Origin: Candidatus Avelusimicrobium ruminicola
GTDB lineage: Bacteria; Elusimicrobiota; Elusimicrobia; Elusimicrobiales; Elusimicrobiaceae
DNA: 9,424 bases
Assembly: GCA_900319885.1 (NCBI GenBank)
Contig: ONQH01000038.1
Span: 1-9,424, forward strand
Direction: 5' to 3'
Shown here: piece after piece, positions 1 to 4,739 of the stretch
Layout of the letters: every line of letters begins with the position of its first letter
Position numbering within the stretch: the first letter of the stretch is position 1
The notes under the pieces: model-generated
What the model saw: the letters and a program-made list of their open reading frames with translations, nothing else
Database searches by the model: none
What the model was told of the DNA's origin: nothing
Made by a program: the position numbers and the translations under genes

Positions 1-339
1 TACCACAGCACCTTCTTGCGCGGTTACTTTGCGCAGTTTGCCCGAAAGCGGGGAGACAATGGGATATTTTTTAGAAACACTTTCCACTAAACCCAGCGCG
101 TCGCCTTCTTTAATTTCTTGGCCTTCGGTGAGGGTTAAGTTTTTCCCTTTTTCGGCCCCATGATAAATTCCTACTGCCGGTGAAGTGACCGCGGTTAAAG
201 AGCAGGTAAACTGGGCCGGCTCCGGCAAGGCTTCTTGGGTTTTAATTTCAATACAGTCGCCGTCTTTTTCGTAACAAAATTCGGCCAAATCGGTGGTTTT
301 CATCCAATTGGTAACTTGTGAAATGAGTTTTGTGTCCAT
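1..339 (-). CDS. AccB-like biotin carboxyl carrier protein, partial (C-terminus beyond window)
   Basis: The first 113 codons run off the window edge. AccB carries the biotin of acetyl-CoA carboxylase, the first committed step of fatty acid synthesis. Residues 1-33 look like the AccB N-terminal region (MDTKLISQV, then TTDLAEFCYEKDGDCIEIK). Residues 50-113 follow the biotinyl/lipoyl fold: TSPAVGIYHGA, EGQEIKEGDALGLVES, then IVSPLSGKLRKV. The linker between the two parts is only about 15-20 residues, shorter and less Pro/Ala-rich than in E. coli AccB. The usual biotinylation motif (E-A-M-K-M/L) is replaced by E86-S-V-S-K-K, so the lysine is not at its canonical place. The protein may be a carrier-like paralogue or have a shifted site. 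The ATG is supported by GTGAGGA just upstream. accC would be expected next, outside the window. The family call is good; activity as a biotin acceptor is doubtful. Confidence 0.75.
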   Translation of the reverse strand, partial: MDTKLISQVTNWMKTTDLAEFCYEKDGDCIEIKTQEALPEPAQFTCSLTAVTSPAVGIYHGAEKGKNLTLTEGQEIKEGDALGLVESVSKKYPIVSPLSGKLRKVTAQEGAVV

Positions 340-366
340 AGTGTCCTCACAAAAAATACTTAATTT

Positions 367-396
367 ATTTTAGCATTTTTGGGTAGGACTGCACAA
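367..396 (-). promoter_or_regulatory. candidate promoter of the accB-like gene
   Basis: On the minus strand there is an extended -10 element TGCTAAAAT, with the TAAAAT core at 372-367. A weak -35 TTGTGC lies 18 bp upstream at 396-391. It sits 27 bp before the ATG at 339, which leaves room for a short leader with the GTGAGGA ribosome binding site. The -35 is poor, so the call leans on the extended -10. Confidence 0.4.
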
Positions 397-458
397 ACCG
401 TAACTAATCAATTTTGTCCCCTGGCCGGGGAAAGTCCCCCAGACTATGCTATAAGTGT

Positions 459-932
459 ATGAAATACATAATACATATACTCAGGGTTGTTTTCATACTG
501 GCTGTGTGTCAGTTACCCGCACTTATTAGCATGCCCTTTGTGGACCCTAATATGGTGTGGTATCACACCCTGGCACGCCCACCGCTCGTGCCGCCGGACG
601 CGGTTTTTGGCATGATGTGGGGGATCCTGTACATCCTGTTAGGGATCAGTGCTGTGCTGGTTTTTCACCGGGGGGTGGATAAAACGAGGCAATTTGCCGC
701 GTGGCTGTTGGGGGTACAGCTTGTATTAAATGCGTGTTGGACACCGGTATTCTTTGGCATGCACAACTTATCACTGGCGTTAGCTGTGGTCGTGCTGATG
801 TTAGCCGAAGGCTTCTTTATGCACCGGGCATTTGCCAAACAAAGCCGGTGGGCTGCGGTGTTGCTGTGGCCGTATTGGTTGTGGCTGGGGTTTGCCACCT
901 ATTTAACAGCCGGCTTTATGCTGCTCAACTAA
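459..932 (+). CDS. tspO: TspO/MBR family membrane protein (tryptophan-rich sensory protein)
   Basis: A 157-residue five-helix membrane protein of the TspO/peripheral benzodiazepine receptor family, which binds tetrapyrroles such as porphyrins and is tied to oxidative or light stress responses. Family marks are present in order: WYHTLARPPLVPPDAVFG at 34-51 (W..L.KP.. PP..VF), MMWGILYILLGIS at 52-64, LNACWTPVFFG at 90-100, and LLWPYWLWLGFATYLT at 135-150. The usual final YLN is YLT here. An upstream TTG at 414 is in frame, but it adds a charged, non-family extension and has no ribosome binding site. The ATG at 459 starts directly before helix 1 and matches the family length. No clear Shine-Dalgarno precedes it. 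Codon choice (many CTG, GTG, ATC) differs from the TTA/TTG/ATT-richer neighbours, hinting at transfer. It is a single gene, divergent from accB and convergent with the next gene. The family assignment is firm; the ligand is not known. Confidence 0.9.
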   Translation: MKYIIHILRVVFILAVCQLPALISMPFVDPNMVWYHTLARPPLVPPDAVFGMMWGILYILLGISAVLVFHRGVDKTRQFAAWLLGVQLVLNACWTPVFFGMHNLSLALAVVVLMLAEGFFMHRAFAKQSRWAAVLLWPYWLWLGFATYLTAGFMLLN

Positions 933-972
933 TTTAAGGTGCGCTTGTAGCACCAAGGGGGTAAATATAAGT

Positions 973-998
973 ACCCCGCACGTATGGGCGTGCGGGGT
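973..998. terminator. hairpin between convergent genes, likely two-way terminator
   Basis: A perfect 10-bp stem (ACCCCGCACG at 973-982 with CGTGCGGGGT at 989-998) encloses a 6-base loop. It lies between the tspO stop at 932 and the stop of the minus-strand gene at 1032. T-runs on either side are weak (TTATATTT on the minus side), so efficiency is uncertain. A smaller hairpin GGTGC/GCACC sits at 938-954. Confidence 0.65.
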
Positions 999-1031
999 GC
1001 TTAAGATTGGATACTCAAAATACGCAGTAGT

Positions 1032-1286
1032 TTATCTCTTAAACCGTTTGTATAGGTCAATGCCCATCGCTACCGTTTTATAGACACCTGAGTCTACAAA
1101 CGTAGAGGCTTTGTCCAAGAGGTCAAACGTGCTTTGCGTTTTGTCCACTTTTTCGGCCGTGGTTAATACCAGGTATTCGGCAGCTTCGGCCGTTTTGGTA
1201 ATCTGCAAGATAGCACGTACCGCAAATACCACCAGTACCACAAAGGCAATCACAGCAATTAACACACACCATTGATAAAAGTCCAT
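1032..1286 (-). CDS. small single-pass membrane protein, DUF948-like, function unknown
   Basis: An 84-residue protein. Residues 5-27 are one hydrophobic helix (WCVLIAVIAFVVLVVFAVRA). The rest is a charged helical segment (ITKTAEAAEYLVLTTAEKVDK...) with a basic C-terminus (LYKRFKR). This layout, an N-terminal anchor followed by a heptad-like helix, resembles the short DUF948 group of membrane-anchored helical proteins, but the match rests on architecture rather than on a signature motif. The start is supported by a GGGGGAAA ribosome binding site 7-8 bp upstream and a consensus-like promoter further up. It is a single gene, convergent with tspO. No enzymatic residues stand out. A structural or envelope-stress role is only a guess. 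Confidence 0.7.
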   Translation of the reverse strand: MDFYQWCVLIAVIAFVVLVVFAVRAILQITKTAEAAEYLVLTTAEKVDKTQSTFDLLDKASTFVDSGVYKTVAMGIDLYKRFKR

Positions 1287-1318
1287 ATATTTTCCCCCTT
1301 CGGTAAGTTCTTTCTTAC

Positions 1319-1347
1319 ATTGTAATCACTTTTTGGCTTCCCGTCAA
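1319..1347 (-). promoter_or_regulatory. sigma70-type promoter of the small membrane protein gene
   Basis: On the minus strand, TTGACG (1347-1342) is followed after 17 bp by TACAAT (1324-1319), close to consensus with ideal spacing. It lies 33 bp upstream of the ATG at 1286, and the GGGGGAAA ribosome binding site falls between. Confidence 0.75.
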
Positions 1348-1395
1348 GGGCTAACCGAAATTACAAAAAATGCGGCTTGCCTGGAGTAGACTTAA

Positions 1396-1450
1396 GGACC
1401 TAGATGCTTTTGGGGTTTGGCTTATTTTTTATATAAAAAAATATAGGTCC
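1396..1450. repeat. nested inverted repeats upstream of the nrdD promoter
   Basis: GGACCTA at 1396-1402 is repeated inverted as TAGGTCC at 1444-1450. Inside lies the perfect 16-bp palindrome TTTTTTATATAAAAAA at 1425-1440. The block ends 10 bp before the -35 of the forward promoter, which is a position suited to an activator or repressor site. No regulator can be named from the sequence. Confidence 0.5.
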
Positions 1451-1459
1451 ATAAAAAAA

Positions 1460-1488
1460 TTGACACAAACGCGCTTATTAGTAATAAT
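1460..1488 (+). promoter_or_regulatory. candidate sigma70-type promoter of nrdD
   Basis: A perfect -35 TTGACA (1460-1465) is followed after 16 bp by TAATAA(T) at 1482-1488 inside an AT-rich stretch. The distance to the nrdD ATG (1652) gives a leader of about 155-160 bases. The exact -10 is uncertain because TAATAA and TAATTA overlap. Confidence 0.55.
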
Positions 1489-1611
1489 TATTATTAGCAG
1501 GCTGTTTGCAGTTTTTTTGAAAACCCCTACCCACCGCCTTTCTCGACGGGAAAAGCAGGAAAGCACAAAAAGATTTGCAATTTTAGTTTGTTTTTGTTTT
1601 AATCTTTGTTA

Positions 1612-1635
1612 CCGCGACTTTTGCGGCATTTTTTT
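1612..1635 (+). terminator. possible attenuator hairpin in the nrdD leader
   Basis: CCGC (1612-1615) pairs with GCGG (1623-1626) around a 7-base loop and is followed almost at once by seven T (1629-1635). It ends 16 bp before the nrdD ATG. The stem is short, so termination here would be weak or conditional. It could equally be chance. Confidence 0.25.
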
Positions 1636-1651
1636 ACTCAGGATAAGTATT

Positions 1652-1834
1652 ATGGAAACTACAGAAGTAATCACCCACATCGTAAAAAGAGACGGAACTA
1701 CCGAACGTTTTGAACCTAAAAAAATTACCAACGCTATTACCAAAGCCGCAGAGGCACTTGGCTACACACAGTCGGCGGTCAGTCAGATGATCCAGTCTCT
1801 GGAAAACAGGATATTGTGGAAGATGTACTCTTAA
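1652..1834 (+). pseudogene. nrdD: NrdD ATP-cone N-terminus, out of frame with the catalytic ORF
   Basis: A 60-codon ORF that begins as a class III reductase ATP-cone, the domain that switches overall activity with ATP/dATP. Residues 10-36 read HIVKRDGTTERFEPKKITN and AITKAAEA, the standard opening. The ATG has AGGA eight bases upstream and is the natural nrdD start. From about residue 37 the sequence (YTQSAVSQMIQSLE) no longer fits an ATP-cone, and the frame then runs to a stop at 1832-1834. The rest of the cone (QDIVEDVLLTSNYHKTAKAYILYR) continues one frame away, from about 1807. Compared with E. coli NrdD from memory, about 10-13 residues are also missing, so the break is a shift plus a small loss. 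It overlaps the next ORF by 19 bp. It may be real decay, an uncoupled small ORF, or an assembly or sequencing error. I call it broken with moderate certainty. Confidence 0.65.
1739..1807 (+). other. segment coding a LysR-type helix-turn-helix-like peptide inside the ATP-cone
   Basis: In the nrdD start frame this 69-bp stretch codes KAAEALG followed by YTQSAVSQMIQSLEN. It reads like the recognition helix region of LysR-type regulators (pattern AAE.LGYTQSAVSQ.I..LE), not like an ATP-cone. KAAEALG itself fits both families, which would provide a short region of similarity for a join. CAG is used for every glutamine here (three of three), against a CAA/CAG mix nearby. The resemblance is judged by eye. 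Confidence 0.45.
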
Positions 1835-3660
1835 CTTCCAACTACCACAAAACCGCCAAAGCCTATATCTTGTACCGCGATCAACACGCCCGCATGCGTG
1901 AAATTTCTTCTAAGTTTAACGTAGACCTCGTGGACCAGTATTTGCAGAAAATTGACTGGCAAGTCAATGAAAACAGCAATATGGGCTATTCCCTCCAGGG
2001 GTTAAACAACTATATTTCCTCTGAAATTAGCAAAGTATACTGGCTTAATAAGATTTATCCCGAAAATGTACGCCGTATGCATAGCGAAGGGGATTTCCAC
2101 TTGCACGATTTGGGCCTCTTAGGTGCCTACTGCGTGGGATGGGATTTGCAAGATTTACTGCTTAGCGGTTTTACCGGGGTGACCGGGAAAGCCGAATCTA
2201 AACCGGCCAAGCACTTCCGCACCGCTTTAGGGCAAGTAGTTAACTTCTTCTACACCTTACAAGGCGAAAGTGCCGGCGCACAAGCGTTTAGTAACTTTGA
2301 TACGCTGCTCGCCCCGTTTATCTATTACGATAAACTGTCTTATGAAGAAGTGAAACAAGCCTTACAAGAATTTTTATTTAACGTAAACGTGCCCACCCGC
2401 GTAGGGTTCCAAACCCCGTTTACCAACTTGACGCTGGATTTGACCGTTCCTTCTTATTATAAAGATCAACCGGTCATCATTGGCGGCAAATTGCAAGACA
2501 AAACCTACGGGGAATTCCAAAACGAAATGGATATGCTCAACCGTGCGTTTTGTGAAGTTATGTTAGCCGGGGATGCCAAGGGCCGCGTGTTTACGTTCCC
2601 GATTCCCACCTATAACATCACCAAAGATTTTGATTGGAATAACCCCAAACTGACCCCGCTGTGGGAAATGACAGCCAAATACGGTATCCCGTACTTTGCC
2701 AATTTCATTAACTCGGACATGAACCCCGAAGATGCCCGCTCCATGTGCTGCCGCTTGCGTATTGACAACCGCGAATTGCGCAAACGCGGCGGCGGGTTGT
2801 TCGGTTCCGCTCCGCTCACCGGGTCCATTGGCGTAGTTACCATTAACTTGCCGCGCCTGGGGTATTTGTCTAAAAATGAAGACGAATTCTTTGCCAATTT
2901 GAAAGACCGTATGGAAGTAGCCAAGACCAGCTTGGAAATTAAACGCAAAGTCATTGAACGCTTTACCAAAGGGAACTTGTACCCGTATATGAGTTTCTAC
3001 TTGCGCTCTATCCGCCAACGCTTTGGCGAATTCTGGAAGAACCACTTCTCCACCATTGGTCTAGTGGGCTTAAACGAATGTGCGTTAAACTTAATCGGCG
3101 AAGATATCGGTACGGAAAAAGGCCGCCAATTTGCCGAGAAAGTGCTTACTTTCATGCGCGAAACCTTGGTCAAATTCCAAGAAGAAACCGGCAACAATTA
3201 CAACTTGGAAGCCACCCCGGCCGAAGGTACTTCGTACCGCTTGGCGAAATTGGATAAAGAACGCTATCCCGCTATTATCTGCGCGAACGAAGAACTCTAT
3301 AAACAAGGGCACCAACCGTTCTATACCAACTCTTCTCAACTGCCGGTCAATTATACCGACGACGTGTTTGAAATGTTGGACTTGCAAAGCACCATCCAAT
3401 CCAAATACACCGGTGGTACCGTGCAACACATTTTTACGGGCGAACGCATTAAAGATTTAGAAGCCATGAAACGCTTTATCAAAACCGTGTGTGAACGCTA
3501 TACCTTACCGTATTTCTCTATCACACCGACATTTAGCGTATGCCCTAAATGCGGCTACATCCCCGGGGAACATTTTGAATGCCCCAAATGTAAAGCCGAA
3601 CGTATGCAAGAGTTGCAGCGCAAGATTGCGCTTTTAGAAGAGCAACTCTATAGCAAATAA
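1816..3660 (+). CDS. nrdD: anaerobic (class III) ribonucleoside-triphosphate reductase, catalytic part without glycyl-radical loop
   Basis: A 614-residue ORF from GTG 1816. It reduces ribonucleotides to deoxyribonucleotides without oxygen. Residues 1-30 are the tail of an ATP-cone. The ten-stranded barrel carries HLHD 95-98 and C106 in AYCVGWD (the equivalent of T4 NrdD Cys79). C311-C312 in MCCRLRIDNRELRKRGGG correspond to the thiyl-radical site around T4 Cys290, and SAPLTGSIGVVTINLPR follows. A zinc site (C576, C579, C589, C592 in CPKCGYIPGEHFECPKC) is normally followed by the glycyl-radical loop RV.GY..P. Here the protein instead ends after a short charged helix (ERMQELQRKIALLEEQLYSK). The loop is encoded separately at 3799-4026. 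The GTG has AGGA four bases upstream, so a cone-less product is possible. Otherwise the true start is ATG 1652 with a frame break near 1800-1807. The sequence is otherwise intact and looks well conserved. Confidence 0.9.
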   Translation: MEDVLLTSNYHKTAKAYILYRDQHARMREISSKFNVDLVDQYLQKIDWQVNENSNMGYSLQGLNNYISSEISKVYWLNKIYPENVRRMHSEGDFHLHDLGLLGAYCVGWDLQDLLLSGFTGVTGKAESKPAKHFRTALGQVVNFFYTLQGESAGAQAFSNFDTLLAPFIYYDKLSYEEVKQALQEFLFNVNVPTRVGFQTPFTNLTLDLTVPSYYKDQPVIIGGKLQDKTYGEFQNEMDMLNRAFCEVMLAGDAKGRVFTFPIPTYNITKDFDWNNPKLTPLWEMTAKYGIPYFANFINSDMNPEDARSMCCRLRIDNRELRKRGGGLFGSAPLTGSIGVVTINLPRLGYLSKNEDEFFANLKDRMEVAKTSLEIKRKVIERFTKGNLYPYMSFYLRSIRQRFGEFWKNHFSTIGLVGLNECALNLIGEDIGTEKGRQFAEKVLTFMRETLVKFQEETGNNYNLEATPAEGTSYRLAKLDKERYPAIICANEELYKQGHQPFYTNSSQLPVNYTDDVFEMLDLQSTIQSKYTGGTVQHIFTGERIKDLEAMKRFIKTVCERYTLPYFSITPTFSVCPKCGYIPGEHFECPKCKAERMQELQRKIALLEEQLYSK

Positions 3661-3663
3661 CCG

Positions 3664-3698
3664 CTCTTTTAGGTTAGAAAACAACTAATCCAAAAGAG
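3664..3698 (+). other. RNA hairpin just after the nrdD catalytic ORF
   Basis: CTCTTTT (3664-3670) pairs with AAAAGAG (3692-3698). After one A-C mismatch, GGTTAG (3672-3677) pairs with CTAATC (3685-3690) including one G-U pair, around loop AAAACAA. No T-run follows, so it is not a standard terminator. Its position four bases past the stop suits 3'-end protection or a processing point separating the two mRNA parts. Confidence 0.5.
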
Positions 3699-3701
3699 TG
3701 C

Positions 3702-3730
3702 TTGAAACCGATTTGGCAAATTGCCATAAT
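3702..3730 (+). promoter_or_regulatory. candidate internal promoter for the glycyl-radical subunit and nrdG, with overlapping dyad
   Basis: TTGAAA (3702-3707), a 17-bp spacer and CATAAT (3725-3730) form a good sigma70-type promoter. The inverted repeat TGGCAA-A-TTGCCA (3714-3726) fills the spacer and touches the -10, a place where a repressor would block polymerase. Transcription would start about 60 bases before ATG 3799. Confidence 0.55.
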
Positions 3731-3783
3731 TACAGTAAAGGGTTTTCACGGACCCATTACCTAATTGAAATATTTATCTCCGT

Positions 3784-3789
3784 AGGAGG
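3784..3789 (+). promoter_or_regulatory. strong ribosome binding site of the glycyl-radical subunit
   Basis: A perfect AGGAGG (followed by GG) stands nine bases before ATG 3799. It is the best Shine-Dalgarno in the nucleotide reductase locus, and it argues that the short ORF is a real gene expressed in its own right rather than a decayed tail of nrdD. Confidence 0.8.
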
Positions 3790-3798
3790 GGACAACTT

Positions 3799-4026
3799 AT
3801 GACAGCACAAGAAAGACAAGCCGTAGAAACAAAAATCTCTGATCTTAAAAAGGAAATGAACGAAGTACAAGGTTCCAAATGTGAAGTATACTCCCGCGTA
3901 GTAGGCTACTTACGCCCGGTACAAAACTGGAATAAAGGCAAAAAAGAAGAATTTGCCATGCGCAAAAATATGCACGGGGTAGAAGGCGGCTGCTGCTGCG
4001 GTTGCGATTGCGCCAGCGATAAATAA
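3799..4026 (+). CDS. detached glycyl-radical subunit of class III ribonucleotide reductase
   Basis: A 75-residue protein equal to the missing C-terminus of NrdD. Residues 5-24 form a charged helix (ERQAVETKISDLKKEMNEVQ). CEVYSRVVGYLRPVQNWNKG (28-47) is the glycyl-radical loop, with G36 as the expected radical site, followed by KKEEFAMRKNM, the usual NrdD ending. In the known one-chain enzyme NrdG abstracts hydrogen from this glycine, and the radical is passed to the catalytic cysteine in the barrel. Here the loop must dock onto the 614-residue catalytic protein. Beyond the normal end there is a tail HGVEGGCCCGCDCASDK with five cysteines (C65, C66, C67, C69, C71), not part of the usual family. 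It could bind metal or act as a thiol relay, which is inference. The strong Shine-Dalgarno, own promoter candidate and intact reading frame support a functional gene. nrdG follows after 23 bp. Confidence 0.9.
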   Translation: MTAQERQAVETKISDLKKEMNEVQGSKCEVYSRVVGYLRPVQNWNKGKKEEFAMRKNMHGVEGGCCCGCDCASDK

Positions 4027-4049
4027 CCTCCCTTTACGGGCATAGATGT

Positions 4050-4673
4050 ATGAAATTAGGCGGACTGGTTAAATTTACCTTAATTGATTTTCCAGGCAGA
4101 CCGGCAGCTATCGTATTTACACAAGGATGTAATTTTCGGTGTCGTTATTGCCATAACCCGGAACTCGTTTACCCGCATTTATTCACCCCATCTATGCCCG
4201 AAGAAGAAATTTGGACATTTCTCAAACGCCGCCAGGGTACCCTGGAGGGCGTTGTTGTTTCCGGCGGAGAACCCACCCTGCAAGAAGACCTGGTCCGCTT
4301 TATGGGCGAACTCAAAGCCTTAGGCTACAAAACCAAACTGGATACCAACGGGACCCGTCCCGAAGTATTGCGGGAACTGATTGATAAAAAATTAGTTGAT
4401 TTTATAGCCATGGACCTCAAAGCCCCGTTTGAAAAATATGCCGCTATTACCGGAGTAGAAGCCAATTCCACTATCCTGCAGCAATCTATGGATTTAATCC
4501 GCCAAAGCGGGCTAGAGTATCAATTCCGTACCACGTATGACAAAGAAGTGCTTACAGAGGGCGATATTGCCGCGCTGAGTCAGTTAACCCAGGGCGAAAA
4601 CTACAAAGTGCAGGAATGTCTGCCGGTAGCCAAAGAAAAGGCGGCCCTTAAAGTAATGCACGAAGAATTATAA
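4050..4673 (+). CDS. nrdG: anaerobic ribonucleotide reductase activating protein (radical SAM)
   Basis: A 207-residue radical-SAM activase that uses S-adenosylmethionine and a [4Fe-4S] cluster to make the glycyl radical on NrdD. The opening MKLGGLVKFTLIDFPG and FTQGCNFRCRYCHNPEL contain the cluster cysteines C27, C31 and C34 (CxxxCxxC). VVVSGGEPTLQ (68-78) is the SAM-binding GGEP motif, and LDTNGT and DFIAMDLKAP follow as expected in the NrdG2-type (TIGR02495) group. The length is a little under usual for that group. It starts 23 bp after the glycyl-radical ORF with only a weak GGG ribosome site, so coupling to the gene upstream is likely. A nearby ATG at 4046 is out of frame. It is the last gene of the operon; a strong terminator follows. 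Its partner here is the detached subunit, which keeps Gly36 in the usual sequence setting. Confidence 0.92.
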   Translation: MKLGGLVKFTLIDFPGRPAAIVFTQGCNFRCRYCHNPELVYPHLFTPSMPEEEIWTFLKRRQGTLEGVVVSGGEPTLQEDLVRFMGELKALGYKTKLDTNGTRPEVLRELIDKKLVDFIAMDLKAPFEKYAAITGVEANSTILQQSMDLIRQSGLEYQFRTTYDKEVLTEGDIAALSQLTQGENYKVQECLPVAKEKAALKVMHEEL

Positions 4674-4689
4674 ACCTGGATTTCAAATT

Positions 4690-4719
4690 AAAATACCTCC
4701 GCCAAAGCGGAGGTATTTT
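4690..4719. terminator. strong two-way intrinsic terminator between nrdG and the exported protein gene
   Basis: A perfect 13-bp stem AAAATACCTCCGC (4690-4702) and GCGGAGGTATTTT (4707-4719) encloses loop CAAA. A/T-tracts at both ends let it work on either strand: TTTTGTTTAT follows on plus and TTTTAATTT on minus. It lies 16 bp after the nrdG stop and 20 bp beyond the stop of the convergent gene. Confidence 0.92.
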
Positions 4720-4739
4720 GTTTATAGAACCGATATTGC

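Larger units (their letters stand above)
1287..1651. other. 365-bp intergenic region with divergent promoters and long nrdD leader
   Basis: No convincing gene lies here. An open frame running from 1370 into nrdD has no ribosome binding site and an unlikely Lys/Phe-rich composition. The region holds the minus-strand promoter at 1319-1347, an AT-rich palindrome nested in an inverted repeat at 1396-1450, the forward promoter at 1460-1488, and a leader of roughly 155-160 bases before the nrdD ATG. The leader contains a pairing AAAGATT/AATCTTT (1569-1575 with 1601-1607) and a small GC hairpin followed by seven T (1612-1635). I see no NrdR box (ACACWATATATWGTGT) and no recognised riboswitch. Confidence 0.6.

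Noticed and set aside
414..458. TTG start giving tspO a 15-residue N-terminal extension
   Set aside because: The extension is charged, unlike the family, and overlaps the hairpin repeats. The ATG at 459 precedes helix 1.
1370..1651. Open frame extending nrdD about 94 codons upstream
   Set aside because: No ribosome binding site, Lys/Phe/Arg-rich unlikely composition, runs through the promoter. The ATG at 1652 with AGGA starts the conserved ATP-cone.
1287..1651. NrdR box or cobalamin riboswitch controlling nrdD
   Set aside because: Looked for the NrdR consensus and the cobalamin core and found neither. The AT palindrome at 1425-1440 does not match.
1801..1816. Programmed -1 frameshift joining the two nrdD frames
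   Set aside because: GAAAAC is not a classic slippery heptamer, and a frame change alone would still leave the ATP-cone about ten residues short.
2563..3045. Long minus-strand open frame inside nrdD
   Set aside because: Shadow of a conserved coding gene; no start signals and no protein family features.
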